Assembly: GCF_000376785.1 (NCBI RefSeq)
Contig: NZ_AQXX01000131.1
Coordinates: 1 to 64,000, forward strand
Direction: 5' to 3'
From: Hahella ganghwensis DSM 17046
GTDB lineage: Bacteria; Pseudomonadota; Gammaproteobacteria; Pseudomonadales; Oleiphilaceae
Length of the DNA: 64,000 bases
In this document: positions 43,456-52,348 of the stretch, one piece after another
Layout of the letters: each line of letters begins with the position of its first letter
Numbering within the stretch: the first letter of the stretch is position 1
Translations under genes and position numbers: made by a program
The notes under the pieces: model-generated
Database searches by the model: none
What the model saw: only the letters and a program-made list of their open reading frames with translations
What the model was told of the DNA's origin: nothing

Positions 43456-44484
43456 CTACTCCAGGCTAGTGACACATTCCCCGGCAGTCGGCTCATGATG
43501 GCAGCGGACTTTTTTCATCAGTTTCAGTGCTCTAGCATCATATAGCCCATCGTTCATAAGGCTGATGCGTGAATCCCGCATGAATTCGTCATACTGATCC
43601 TGTTTTTCCGCCGGAATGCTCACCCAATATTGCTGTGGAATCGCCGCTTCCGCTGTTTGCACCATATTTACCATTTCATCAAACCGGCTTTGAACGTAGC
43701 GCCGCATTTCCTGACCGAAACCTTCTGGAAATTGCTCCCAGGCAATCAGAATCTGCATGGAGGTGTGCAGCAAAGGATAAGTCAGAATACCTCCCTCTTC
43801 GCCTACGCCCTTGTATAACTCCAGAGTTTCATAGGCTACTGCCGGTGCAAAGATAATATCGACACCACCATTGTTAAAGTATCCGGCAAAATTACTCAGA
43901 CTCGCGCCCACGACAGAACCGCCAACCCTGCGCACCATATTCACAGCGACCGGATCATTATCCAGAACTGCCATCTTCTTACCCTGAAATTTTTCAATGT
44001 TATCGATGGCACGATCACGCACAAAAATGAATACTGATCCCACCGGAATAATTCCAGCGACTTCATAACGCCCTTCCCGCATTAGCTTTGCAGCTTTGGG
44101 AGCTGACAGAGTGGAAAGTACTGTTTTCAATTCTCTCTGGCCGGGTATCGCGCCCACCGCACCAAGCGTTCCGGTAAAAGAATTGAATTGGCGGGCGGTC
44201 ACTTCGGTGACCAATACCGCGTCACATTTCCCGGCTTTGAAGTCATTCGCTGCAATTTTGTCATCCGTGTAGGCTTCAAGTTCCAGATTGACGCCCCAGG
44301 CCAGTGATTTGGGCTTGGCATCATTCATCATGGTAACAACCGGTCCCCCGGCCCCAACAGGGTCCCACACACAGAAGTGCCGGGATGGAATTTCAGCAGA
44401 AGCACCTGCAGGGATCAAAAAGGAGAACAGTGCCAGCACCAGGACTGACAATAAGGGAGGTAACAGACGGTTCGGCCTGTACAT
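43456..44484 (-). CDS. Periplasmic solute-binding protein (DUF6091 type)
   Basis: This 342-residue protein has a signal peptide (VLVLALFSFLIPAGASAE). The mature start RHFCVWDPVGAGGPVVTMMN and the later AAKLMREGRYEVAGIIPVGSVF and GGVDIIFAPAVAYETLELYK mark a group annotated as putative solute-binding proteins resembling TRAP or ABC receptors. No transporter genes are next to it. AAGGAT lies seven bases before the ATG at 44484. The C-terminal CHHEPTAGEC may form a disulfide. The ligand is unknown. Confidence 0.8.
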   Translation of the reverse strand: MYRPNRLLPPLLSVLVLALFSFLIPAGASAEIPSRHFCVWDPVGAGGPVVTMMNDAKPKSLAWGVNLELEAYTDDKIAANDFKAGKCDAVLVTEVTARQFNSFTGTLGAVGAIPGQRELKTVLSTLSAPKAAKLMREGRYEVAGIIPVGSVFIFVRDRAIDNIEKFQGKKMAVLDNDPVAVNMVRRVGGSVVGASLSNFAGYFNNGGVDIIFAPAVAYETLELYKGVGEEGGILTYPLLHTSMQILIAWEQFPEGFGQEMRRYVQSRFDEMVNMVQTAEAAIPQQYWVSIPAEKQDQYDEFMRDSRISLMNDGLYDARALKLMKKVRCHHEPTAGECVTSLE

Positions 44485-44746
44485 GAGCGTATCCTTTGAG
44501 GTTATTTATTATCAGGTGGCCCAGACGGTATACGACCAAACGATCTTAGGGCCACACAATCTTATGTGATCGTATTCTTTTAGGATCATATTGTGCCAAA
44601 AGCGTCTGTAGGAAAACGTGACCTGTACCACCCCGTTTTTATTTACTTCCGGGTCGGCAAAAGCTTGTTTTCATGGGTCAGCGATACCCCCAGGGGACTA
44701 ACCAGATCATTTCTAGTTGGGTCGTAACGATGAGCTGAGCGAAAGA

Positions 44747-45571
44747 CTAGGTGAGCAGATCAGAACACAGATCCGTGATCTGTGGATCAATGAGGCGGGA
44801 ATCGACTTTCGAAACCACATCCAGCCAATCCAGATGAGTCAGAACCCGATAAAAATCACCACTGAACGGTGCACTGATGGATAACACTTCCTGACTCAGC
44901 GGATGGGTCAGCGTCAGATTACAGGCATGCAACAACAATCGACGATTACCGAATTTTTCCGCAAACAACTGGTTATGACGCCCTTTACCGTAAGTGGTGT
45001 CACCGACAATCGGATGAGAAAAAGATTTGCAGTGACGCCTGATCTGGTGACGCCGCCCCTCTTCGAGGGTAAATTCTGCCAATGAATAACGGGATGTGGG
45101 GTACCGATCCACAGTGTAAGGCAATTCACAGGTCGCAAGACGACGGTATCTCGTGGTGGCACTCTGAGCTTCCTTGTCAGGATTCACCATCTTGTCACCG
45201 TACTTATCCCAGGGCTCTTTGAGCGGTTTGTCGTAGACCCCACTTTCTTCAATAATCCCCCGGACAACACCGATGTAGCGTTTGGAAGCCGTCGCCCAAT
45301 TAGTAGAAACGGTTTTTGCCAGCTCGCTGCTCAGAGCAAAGCAGAGAACACCTGAGGTCGGCTTATCCAATCGATGCACCGGATAGACATAACAACCTAT
45401 CTGGTCCCGTAACATCTGGATGGCAAAACGGGTTTCATGGCGATCAATTTCACTGCGATGAACCAGTAACCCGGAAGGTTTATCAATCACCACGAGCGCC
45501 TCATCCCGATACAGAATTCTCAGCCCGGAATCAGTTCCTTCACCATCAGTGATGAATTCTTGCCCCTCCAT
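44747..45571 (-). CDS. truC: tRNA pseudouridine(65) synthase
   Basis: This 274-residue enzyme of the RluA superfamily resembles TruC, which makes pseudouridine at tRNA position 65. RILYRDEALVVIDKPSGLLV opens the domain, HRLDKPTSGV (near residue 95) holds the catalytic Asp, and EGRRHQIRRHCKSFSHPIVG and RLLLHACNLTLTHP complete the fold. The insert KEPWDKYGDKMVNPDKEAQS matches the TruC-type spacing. It overlaps the upstream DUF4234 gene by one base (TAATG), so the two are translationally coupled. Confidence 0.9.
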   Translation of the reverse strand: MEGQEFITDGEGTDSGLRILYRDEALVVIDKPSGLLVHRSEIDRHETRFAIQMLRDQIGCYVYPVHRLDKPTSGVLCFALSSELAKTVSTNWATASKRYIGVVRGIIEESGVYDKPLKEPWDKYGDKMVNPDKEAQSATTRYRRLATCELPYTVDRYPTSRYSLAEFTLEEGRRHQIRRHCKSFSHPIVGDTTYGKGRHNQLFAEKFGNRRLLLHACNLTLTHPLSQEVLSISAPFSGDFYRVLTHLDWLDVVSKVDSRLIDPQITDLCSDLLT

Positions 45572-46095
45572 TAAAGCTCCCGGGTGTATCGGCGTACAAC
45601 CTGATCGGTTTCACCATCAATCATCTGATTGATTTTGTACTGCACATAAAATGCATTGAATAAAAACGTCAGTAGCGCGTTACACCAGTAGCGATGCCCT
45701 CGGGTGACTCCCATCACAAGATGTAGACGATTTCGGATCTTGAAGATCCAGACGAGGAAAAGAACCTGGCAGATGAGGGCAAATATATTAGTCACCATCA
45801 GGAGATCGCCGCGTTCAGGATTGGCCTGAAAATAGAAATACACGCCCACATACACAAAGAACGCTGACACCGCCAAGTTCATCAATCCCAAAGAAATCCC
45901 TGCAGTACCCAACTGCCTGTTCAGTATCTGAGATCGGGTAAACATCCAATACACAAAATACATGCTGAATGACAACATGGTTAAAGCAACAAAAAGAGCC
46001 ACATTGAGTCGGGGAAAATCCGCAATACCTGGTGATTGATTCTGTGGATCTACCGGGGGAGTTTCCGGAGAAGGGGAAGGATCATTATTTTGCAT
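45571..46095 (-). CDS. DUF4234-like membrane protein
   Basis: This inner-membrane protein of about 174 residues has a Pro-rich N-terminal tail and four hydrophobic segments. The first holds SFSMYFVYWMFTRSQILNRQ; the last precedes FNAFYVQYKINQMIDGE. These are features of DUF4234 proteins of unknown role. The start is set at the ATG at 46095; a TTG three codons upstream is possible, and neither has a strong ribosome-binding site. It is co-transcribed and coupled with truC, though a functional link is unproven. Confidence 0.72.
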   Translation of the reverse strand: MQNNDPSPSPETPPVDPQNQSPGIADFPRLNVALFVALTMLSFSMYFVYWMFTRSQILNRQLGTAGISLGLMNLAVSAFFVYVGVYFYFQANPERGDLLMVTNIFALICQVLFLVWIFKIRNRLHLVMGVTRGHRYWCNALLTFLFNAFYVQYKINQMIDGETDQVVRRYTREL

Positions 46096-46176
46096 AGAAA
46101 CCAATATCAGTAGATAAACAACATCGGAATACTTTGGACGATACGCCCACAGCTGACCGAGAACAGCAGTTTAACG

Positions 46177-46213
46177 AAAAAAAACGCGGCGGCCTACTTG
46201 GCCGTCGCGTTTT
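46177..46213 (-). terminator. Strong terminator after the histone-like gene (two-way)
   Basis: ACGCGGCGGCC and GGCCGTCGCGT pair with one G-U around TACTT. The stem is flanked by an eight-A run on the left and TTTT on the right, so it can terminate in both directions. Read on the minus strand it follows the histone-H1-like gene by about 65 bases. Confidence 0.92.
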
Positions 46214-46278
46214 ATTAACGCCATAGATTTTTGCACAGACTGACGGCGTTTTACCGACAGCCTTCAGATTGCCATAGC

Positions 46279-47145
46279 CTAACTGGAAGTCGATGCCCCA
46301 GACGGCGCACCTGTATCTGCCGCAGTTGCTGTCGCCGCCGGCTCAGCCGGTTTCTTAGCGGCGGTTTTTCTGGCAGCGGGTTTCCTGGCTGTGGTTTTCT
46401 TGGCAGCGGGTTTCCTGGCTGCCGGCTTCTTGGCGGCAGTGGTTTTCGCTGCTGGTTTTGCTGCGGTGGAAGAAGCCTTCTTCGCCGTTGAAGACTTGGC
46501 GGCAGTAGTTTTCCTGGCAGCGGGTTTCTTAGCGGCAGGTTTCTTGGCGGCAGTGGTTTTAGCCGCTGTAGACTTCGCTGCAGTAGATTTGGCTGCAGTC
46601 GTTTTTTTGGCTGCTGGTTTCTTGGCGGTAGTTTTTGCTGCCGTTTTTCTTGCTGTGGTTTTTGCCGGTGCTTTCTTGGCAGCTGCGGTTTTGGTCGCAG
46701 GCTTTTTAGCCGTGGTTTTGGCCGCTGTTTTCCTGGCAGTGGTGGTTTTTTTGGCAGCTGTTGATGTCTTCGCCGCCGTGGTTCTTTTTGCAGCCGGTTT
46801 TCTGGCGGTTGTGGCCTTGGTTGCGGTCGCTTTCGTTGCTGTTGCCTTCGTACCAGGCATCACCGCATCAAGCATTTGCTTCTGAAAATCCAAAACTGCG
46901 CCAAAGCGTTTTTCAACGTCCTGTTGCCATTTCTGCATGTTTTGAAGTTGTTTCTGCTGCAGCTCTTCCATGCGCTTGAAGATTTTCTGCATTGACTCTT
47001 CCACCTGAAGTTCTGCTTCAGCTTTGGAGATCCACTGATTAACCTGTTTGTTGAGTTTATCCTGAGTACTTCGCATTTCGGCGATCACCTTATCGAAGAT
47101 ACTCTCGAATCCAAGTTTGCTTCTCTTACTTTTAGCGGTTGGCAT
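46279..47145 (-). CDS. Histone-H1-like / PhaF-AlgP-type Lys-Ala-rich protein
   Basis: This 288-residue protein has a helical, charged N-terminal domain of about 95 residues (FDKVIAEMRSTQDKLNKQVN, KIFKRMEELQQKQLQNMQKW). A tail of nearly 190 residues, composed of Ala, Lys, Thr and Pro in AAKK, TTARK and KPAAKK units, follows, with an acidic-neutral end. AlgP and PhaF of Pseudomonas share this plan and bind DNA; PhaF also coats polyhydroxyalkanoate granules. No pha genes are in the window, so which role applies is open. GGTGGA precedes the ATG at 47145. The tail is encoded by long imperfect repeats. Confidence 0.8.
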   Translation of the reverse strand: MPTAKSKRSKLGFESIFDKVIAEMRSTQDKLNKQVNQWISKAEAELQVEESMQKIFKRMEELQQKQLQNMQKWQQDVEKRFGAVLDFQKQMLDAVMPGTKATATKATATKATTARKPAAKRTTAAKTSTAAKKTTTARKTAAKTTAKKPATKTAAAKKAPAKTTARKTAAKTTAKKPAAKKTTAAKSTAAKSTAAKTTAAKKPAAKKPAARKTTAAKSSTAKKASSTAAKPAAKTTAAKKPAARKPAAKKTTARKPAARKTAAKKPAEPAATATAADTGAPSGASTSS

Positions 47146-47723
47146 AATTCCACCCCATTTTGTTCGCCCCTTCGATAGAAGTCACATAAGAAGTGATTCA
47201 TCTTCCCTATTTAAATGTAACCCTTATCGTGAAATTGTCTAGATATTGAGCAGGAATATTTGTACTTAAGTGCTTGCCCCGTACCGCTTTTGGCCGATTT
47301 CTTCCAAAAATGTGACGATGTTTTTAGGCAGTAAAACCCGTATAACATCACCAAAGCAGGTTGATTAGCAGCAGATGAAAAGAGATTATCGACCGGCTAC
47401 ACCGGTCGAAATCGTTAAAATAAGAAGGGAGCATTCGATAACCGTTTCATGAAAGAAAAGTCGGTAGAGTTCTTAAAAAGCATTACTCTTCAATAGATTA
47501 AATCAATAAAGATAACGCCATAGTTAGCGGCAAATACACTGTTTCTTACCAACATTTCTCCAGAGGCTTCCACTGTAATCACACGCCATCACCCTTCATC
47601 AGTTTCAACAGCCCGAATACTGTAGCGACATATGACACTTCTACTTCCGCTATTTAAAACATTTTCACGGGCAATAAAATTATTTCCTTTTGCAGACAAA
47701 ATTTATTGCCCCTTTAAAGCGAT
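47146..47723. other. 578-base gap with a hairpin and no confident gene
   Basis: The A+T-rich stretch presumably carries the promoter of the histone-like gene. A perfect 8-bp stem, TCGACCGG and CCGGTCGA at 47389-47396 and 47402-47409, lies in the middle. A 25-codon frame from the ATG at 47375 spans this hairpin but has no good ribosome-binding site. I see no RNA gene I can name. Confidence 0.5.
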
Positions 47724-48215
47724 TCAAAGTCTTTTTTCACTTAACCACATATTGATATTCGCCCTGACAACAGACTCACCGTCTGTATTTTTTATGTCGA
47801 CAATGACATGGCAATCGCCGGGCTGAAAATCAGTCTGACGCAGATCACAAATGCCGGTGAGGTCTGTCGTGGCCTTTTTCAGATATTCAATATTCATCCC
47901 TTTCGGAATCCATCGCAAATGAGTGGGCAAGCTCACTTCCATCGCGGTACCGGCACAAAGTTCAGCAAGGTTTCCCATCGCCAGAGCATGGACCGTCCCC
48001 AAATGGTTATGAACACCACGCCGGTTCCTGATTTTCCATACCACTTTTCCGGGTTTCAGAGTTTCAATGGCGGGTTTGATGGAGCTGAAGTACGGTGCTT
48101 TGAAGCATAAAGCTTTAGCAAATAAATACTGCCCCATAGGCCAGCGATTCATTCTGTTGTATAAACGGACCAATGGAGGAATAAAATCTTGTGAATAGAC
48201 AGCTGCCTGTGACAT
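47724..48215 (-). CDS. DUF4442 hotdog-fold protein
   Basis: This 163-residue protein of the DUF4442 group has a PaaI/YiiD-like hotdog fold. KVVWKIRNRRGVHNHLGTVH near residue 56 and ALAMGNLAELCAGTAMEVSL carry the family pattern, with HNHLGTVHA at the expected active-site place. A thioesterase activity on an acyl-CoA is likely but not shown. GAGG lies nine bases before the ATG at 48215. It is divergent from a TetR-type regulator, with overlapping palindromes between, so it is probably under that regulator's control. Confidence 0.82.
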   Translation of the reverse strand: MSQAAVYSQDFIPPLVRLYNRMNRWPMGQYLFAKALCFKAPYFSSIKPAIETLKPGKVVWKIRNRRGVHNHLGTVHALAMGNLAELCAGTAMEVSLPTHLRWIPKGMNIEYLKKATTDLTGICDLRQTDFQPGDCHVIVDIKNTDGESVVRANINMWLSEKRL

Positions 48216-48237
48216 GATGCAAAACCTCTAACGTTAT

Positions 48238-48263
48238 TAGAATTTAATTCTAGAATATTATTC
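48238..48263. promoter_or_regulatory. Overlapping palindromes, probable TetR operator
   Basis: TAGAAT, TTA, ATTCTA at 48238-48252 is a perfect palindrome. It is followed at once by GAAT, ATT, ATTC at 48253-48263, a second palindrome sharing the core. The pair ends four bases before the TetR start codon and lies between divergent genes, so repression of both is plausible. Confidence 0.65.
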
Positions 48264-48267
48264 CATT

Positions 48268-48930
48268 ATGCCAAAAACAAGTACTGATTCGAATATTCGC
48301 TCACTCCCTGCCGGAGAAAGCCTCCCGCCAAAAACCGCCAAACCAGTGCGGGCCAAAACACTCAAAAGAAAGGACCAAATTCTGGAAGCGGCCTTACGCT
48401 GCTTTACCGCTCATGGGATAGCAGCCACAACCATCGACTTGATTCGAAGCGAGTCAGGTGCCAGTGTCGGTAGCCTGTATCATCATTTTGGCAGTAAAGA
48501 AGCCATTGCTTCTGCCTTATATATGCAAGGCATGGAAGATCACTTCCTGCGTTTGCGCACGGCTCTGAATGACTGTCATTCTGCCGAACAGGGCGTGAAG
48601 GCGATTGTCAAAACCTACTGTGAATGGATCAGCGAGAATCCCGATTGGGCGCGATTTATTTTTGGCTCCCGGGGAGAGGCGCTTTCCGAAGAACAGGAAC
48701 AGAAGTTACGCCAGGACAATAAGGCTCACTTCACTTATCTACAGGATTGGTTCCGCCCTTACCTGGATGCCGGTGAACTGAAGGACTATCCATTTTCCAT
48801 CTACCACTCGTTGTTGGTAGGACCTGCACAGGACTATGCCAAACATTGGCTTTCCGGTCGCCAAAAGAAACCATTGAGGGATTACATTGAGCTTTTCTGT
48901 GAGGCCGCCTGGAAAACTTTGGCGCCCTGA
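48268..48930 (+). CDS. TetR-family transcriptional regulator
   Basis: This 220-residue regulator has a basic N-terminal tail of about 30 residues followed by the TetR helix-turn-helix at about 35-80 (KDQILEAALRCFTAHGIAAT, then SGASVGSLYHHFGSKEAIAS). The helical ligand domain includes YCEWISENPDWARFIF. Likely ligands are acyl-CoAs or other hydrophobic molecules, judging by the divergent hotdog gene, but this is inference. The start at 48268 is placed just after the palindromes; no strong ribosome-binding site precedes it. Confidence 0.88.
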   Translation: MPKTSTDSNIRSLPAGESLPPKTAKPVRAKTLKRKDQILEAALRCFTAHGIAATTIDLIRSESGASVGSLYHHFGSKEAIASALYMQGMEDHFLRLRTALNDCHSAEQGVKAIVKTYCEWISENPDWARFIFGSRGEALSEEQEQKLRQDNKAHFTYLQDWFRPYLDAGELKDYPFSIYHSLLVGPAQDYAKHWLSGRQKKPLRDYIELFCEAAWKTLAP

Positions 48931-49055
48931 CCGGCATAACGGAAAACGATCGCACCGCATCCGCCCGAACCCGGGGAAGAATTCCGAAGATTGGCTACAC
49001 TATTAATATCACTTGAGCTGATAAAATAACTAAAGCTGATCCAGGAGTTCATCGG

Positions 49056-50357
49056 ATGCCCCCTTTCGACGATCGGAATGCTGACCGCCAGCAACGTGCT
49101 TTGGATATGCGAGAGCAATCCATCAAGCGCAAGGAACAGAATCTGACACGCCAGGAAGAGCAGTTTAAACAAAAACAGAAGTCCAACGACGAAAAACTTC
49201 AGCAGCTTAGGGAAAAAGAGCAGGATTTACGCAAACAGGAAACTGACCTGCAGCGTCAACAACGAGATATGGAAACTCGTTTGCGTGATTTGGAAAACCG
49301 CCAGTCAGTCCAACAGGCCGAGGCTGAAGCCCGCAAGAAAGGCCAGGGGTTTCATTTCACGCTGGTCGCCACTACGCTCTTTGTCATTGGGTTGGCAGCT
49401 TATTTTTACTACTCCACGAATCAACACCAGGAAAGTATCCGCAACGAGTTGGTCGACATGTTAGCCCAGGCTCGGAAGCTGTCAGATGCATTGGAAGACT
49501 CCAGCCAGAAAAACCAGCAACTCATTGAACAACTGGACACAAGTAAACAGCGTGTGACGGATACTGGTGAGGAACTACAACGCAGCCAACAACAGAACAC
49601 GACTTTAAGTCAGTCTCTTGCCGACACCAAAAGTCAGTTGGACAAAGCCCTGACGTCACTCAATAACACACGTAGTGAGCTGGACCAATCAAAGCAAAAA
49701 TTGGAAGAACAGACCGCCAGAATTGAAGAACTTTCAGCAAATCAGTCCAAACTAGAGCAGCAGATTAGTGATGGCAGCTCCGAGGCAGAAAGCCTTCGTA
49801 TAAAACTGGAAGAGCAGAATGGCCAGCTCGAGTCTCTGACGCAAGAGGTCACCACACTCACCGCCGATCTTGAACAAAGTTATCAGACCGTCTCGGAACA
49901 GACTGAGACCATCAATCGCCAGACGACCACCATTGGTGAGCTGGAAAGTGCAAGAGAGGATCTGAACTCCATTATCTCAGCCCAGTCCGATGAGATAATG
50001 GATCTTAAGAAAAGCATGACCCTGGCCCAGGAAAAGCTGGTCGATATTGATGGGCTCAACAATCAGCTGACAGCCAGAGACGATCAGATTAAAGAGCTGA
50101 ATTCAGATCTGTCCTCTACCCGGATTGAACTGAATGAGCTGAAAACCAGACTTTCAGAACTGGACCAGCAAAACAAATCCCTGAAAGATCAGTTAACCAG
50201 CAAGCAACGGGATATCGATCAGCAAAAACAGCAGGTGGATACCTTAAACCAGGAACTTGAAACCCTGAAACAACAGACTAGTGACAACCCTGCACCGGAG
50301 GCATCAGCCACAGATACTGCCCCTGCAGTCCTAGCTCCTAAAGTCGATCAAGGATGA
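49056..50357 (+). CDS. Coiled-coil membrane protein of unknown function
   Basis: This 433-residue protein has a cytoplasmic helical start (residues 1-95, with repeated RQQ/KQE units), one membrane segment at about 100-118 (FTLVATTLFVIGLAAYFYY) and a very long coiled coil to about 405 that is rich in Leu, Gln, Glu and Ser. A Pro/Ala-rich tail ends the chain. The topology suggests a rod-like domain in the periplasm, perhaps a spacer or scaffold. No catalytic domain is visible, and similarity searches will be blurred by the coiled coil. A terminator overlaps its stop codon. Confidence 0.75.
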   Translation: MPPFDDRNADRQQRALDMREQSIKRKEQNLTRQEEQFKQKQKSNDEKLQQLREKEQDLRKQETDLQRQQRDMETRLRDLENRQSVQQAEAEARKKGQGFHFTLVATTLFVIGLAAYFYYSTNQHQESIRNELVDMLAQARKLSDALEDSSQKNQQLIEQLDTSKQRVTDTGEELQRSQQQNTTLSQSLADTKSQLDKALTSLNNTRSELDQSKQKLEEQTARIEELSANQSKLEQQISDGSSEAESLRIKLEEQNGQLESLTQEVTTLTADLEQSYQTVSEQTETINRQTTTIGELESAREDLNSIISAQSDEIMDLKKSMTLAQEKLVDIDGLNNQLTARDDQIKELNSDLSSTRIELNELKTRLSELDQQNKSLKDQLTSKQRDIDQQKQQVDTLNQELETLKQQTSDNPAPEASATDTAPAVLAPKVDQG

Positions 50358-50367
50358 TCGGCTTTTT
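50343..50367 (+). terminator. Rho-independent terminator overlapping the stop codon
   Basis: GTCGATC at 50343-50349 and GATCGGC at 50356-50362 pair with one G-U around six bases, and TTTTT follows at 50363-50367. The TGA stop at 50355-50357 lies within the hairpin. Confidence 0.7.
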
Positions 50368-50580
50368 CTGCAACACATACTCTTCTAGAACACATGCTCT
50401 GCGCAATTTCATGACGGACAACAGTTTTCTGCATGAATGCCGAATAGATCAATCTTTCTGAGGGCAAATTAGGCTAGTCTACCCAAAAAAGCGCACACCA
50501 GATGCCGCAAAAAAATGATAGAACGGACCTGAAGCGGTTCCGGACAACAACCTCATAACAAATAAAATAGAGGCGTGGAT

Positions 50581-51567
50581 ATGCCTTCATCAAGTAATGT
50601 GTTCAGAGCTTTGCTTTTGACTGCCATGAGTACCACTTTGCTCGCATTCTCAAATCTCAGCTTGGCAGGCTCTTCCCCCATCGACCACAAAGTACTGAAA
50701 CCCAGTGCAGCCCCTCTTGCAGAAGTGCAGTTTATCAGTGCATCAGACGGCGCCAGGTTGGCATTTCGTCTTTACCAGCCTCGTGATCCTCAGGGCGTAC
50801 TACTGTTTTATCACAGCGCCGGCCTTCACAGCGCTATCGGGTACCCCAGCCTGGCCTACGAGCTTGCCCGAAATCACCGCATGGCTGTTTATATGGCAGA
50901 TCTCAGGGGGCATGGCGAATCTTCCGGTGATCGTGGTGATTCTCCTTCCGTGGATATGTTCTGGGAAGACATTGACACCATGCTGGAATATCTCCATTTT
51001 GAACACCACGATTTACCCATTTATCTTGGTGGACACGCGACTGGTGCAGCACTCGTTCTTAACTACATTAGCGAAAATCCCAAAGTACCGGTCGATGGTA
51101 TGGTGTTCCTGTCTCCCAATTTTGGTAATGACGCCAATCTGAACCGCAGAACAGATCCCGCATTTATGGAAGGGGACGCGACCACCGGGATATACAACAA
51201 GGCGACATTTGGCCTCGCCTGCAAGCATTGTGTGGCCCTGTCTCTGAATTATCCCCACTCTTTGAAGGTCAACTATCCCGGAGTGGTCACTGAACTAAGC
51301 CAGACGACTCTGCAGGCCATGACACCAGAAAATACAGCTCTACAGATCCGGAAAATTCGTAAACCTTTTGTGGTCTTTACCGGATCTAAGGATGAGTTGG
51401 TACAGGGAGGCCGCACCAAAATGTTTATCAAAAGAAATGGCCGCGATCCCTGGTTACAGAAGAACGAATTACTGAAGAACGAAACGCACTTATCGATTCT
51501 GCTGAATGCGGCGTCTCATGTAGGTAACTGGCTGAACGGCCATAGTCAACAACTGGCACAGAACTGA
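50581..51567 (+). CDS. Exported alpha/beta-hydrolase-fold protein lacking the nucleophile serine
   Basis: This 328-residue protein has a signal peptide (SNVFRALLLTAMSTTLLAFS, cut near 30) and an S33/monoacylglycerol-lipase-like fold. VLLFYHSAGLHSAIGYPSLA, YMADLRGHGESSGDRGDSPS and, later, FVVFTGSKDELVQGG are in place. The nucleophile elbow, however, reads LGGHATGAALVLNY where relatives have GGHS: the codon is GCG (Ala), so the usual Ser is missing. It may be a binding protein or use another residue. GAGG eight bases upstream supports the ATG at 50581 over a GTG six bases earlier. Confidence 0.82.
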   Translation: MPSSSNVFRALLLTAMSTTLLAFSNLSLAGSSPIDHKVLKPSAAPLAEVQFISASDGARLAFRLYQPRDPQGVLLFYHSAGLHSAIGYPSLAYELARNHRMAVYMADLRGHGESSGDRGDSPSVDMFWEDIDTMLEYLHFEHHDLPIYLGGHATGAALVLNYISENPKVPVDGMVFLSPNFGNDANLNRRTDPAFMEGDATTGIYNKATFGLACKHCVALSLNYPHSLKVNYPGVVTELSQTTLQAMTPENTALQIRKIRKPFVVFTGSKDELVQGGRTKMFIKRNGRDPWLQKNELLKNETHLSILLNAASHVGNWLNGHSQQLAQN

Positions 51568-51588
51568 ATGACATCTGACGGAGCAAGC

Positions 51589-52038
51589 TTAACGTAAGGA
51601 CCAGTATCCCATTGCGCTCACCAGTACCAATGCCGGTGAGTGCAACTCTCTCGGCTGGGTCACAAAGTATTCAGATACGGTATTCATGGTATCGTACATC
51701 AGCACCTGTTGCTCCATGGACAAAGGCATGACAGCCGCCTGACTGAATTCAATATTCCTTGCGCAGCTCTGGTAGCGCCCGCTGTAGGACTGACCACATT
51801 GATCCAGATGCAGTGTGGCTTCACGCAGACTGCCGTTGATATCAACAGAGAACAGCACTTTGTCAGAATCGATCAGACTGCTTTGAAAACGGATTTTATT
51901 ACCATCTACCAGATAACTGCCGGTAAAGGCCTCTGCCGTATCCTGATCCACCGAAAATCGTTCCTTGGCAAATGCCTCATAAGATAAAAGAATTGCCAGT
52001 AATATTGCGATGATGATCATCCAACGTTGCTCTTTCAC
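51589..52038 (-). CDS. Exported protein of unknown function
   Basis: This 149-residue protein has an N-terminal hydrophobic segment (WMIIIAILLAILLSYEAFA) that is a signal peptide or anchor. The body is predicted beta-rich (FTGSYLVDGNKIRFQSSLID, VDINGSLREATLHLDQCGQS), with two Cys that could pair. No family is recognised. It converges on the hydrolase-fold gene with a 21-base spacer. The ATG at 52038 is preceded by GAGAGG. Confidence 0.65.
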   Translation of the reverse strand: MKEQRWMIIIAILLAILLSYEAFAKERFSVDQDTAEAFTGSYLVDGNKIRFQSSLIDSDKVLFSVDINGSLREATLHLDQCGQSYSGRYQSCARNIEFSQAAVMPLSMEQQVLMYDTMNTVSEYFVTQPRELHSPALVLVSAMGYWSLR

Positions 52039-52348
52039 GTAGCCCTCTCTTTCAACTTCCAGGATCTATTTGCACTTAGAAGCTCTTTCTGCACTTCCAG
52101 GGCTTGATACCAGGACATTGCGGTTCATTCATCAATCCCGCAATTCATGGAACTGCCAACATTGAAACACAAGTTTAATACAAACGTTTCAAACATGTGT
52201 TTTAATTTATGTAAAAGAACGTTAAACAGCCGGCCGAATATGAATCAGCTACACTATGTCAGCATGAGATTTAAGGACTACACTTACCTCATCAATCAAA
52301 ATCCAGAACCAAACTCATCCCAAACACATCAGTCACTGACAGGACAGT

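Noticed and set aside
44484-44747. Possible operator with CACAAT and ATTGTG halves near 44555-44594
   Set aside because: The arms align only with gaps and lie far from the start of the solute-binding gene, so the symmetry is too weak to call.
46391-46885. Long open frame on the plus strand, Val/Ala/Phe-rich
   Set aside because: It is the complement of the Lys/Ala-rich tail of the histone-like protein; the low-complexity DNA has no stops in several frames.
47375-47452. 25-codon frame in the largest gap
   Set aside because: Spans a hairpin, lacks a good ribosome-binding site and has no conserved context; it could occur by chance.
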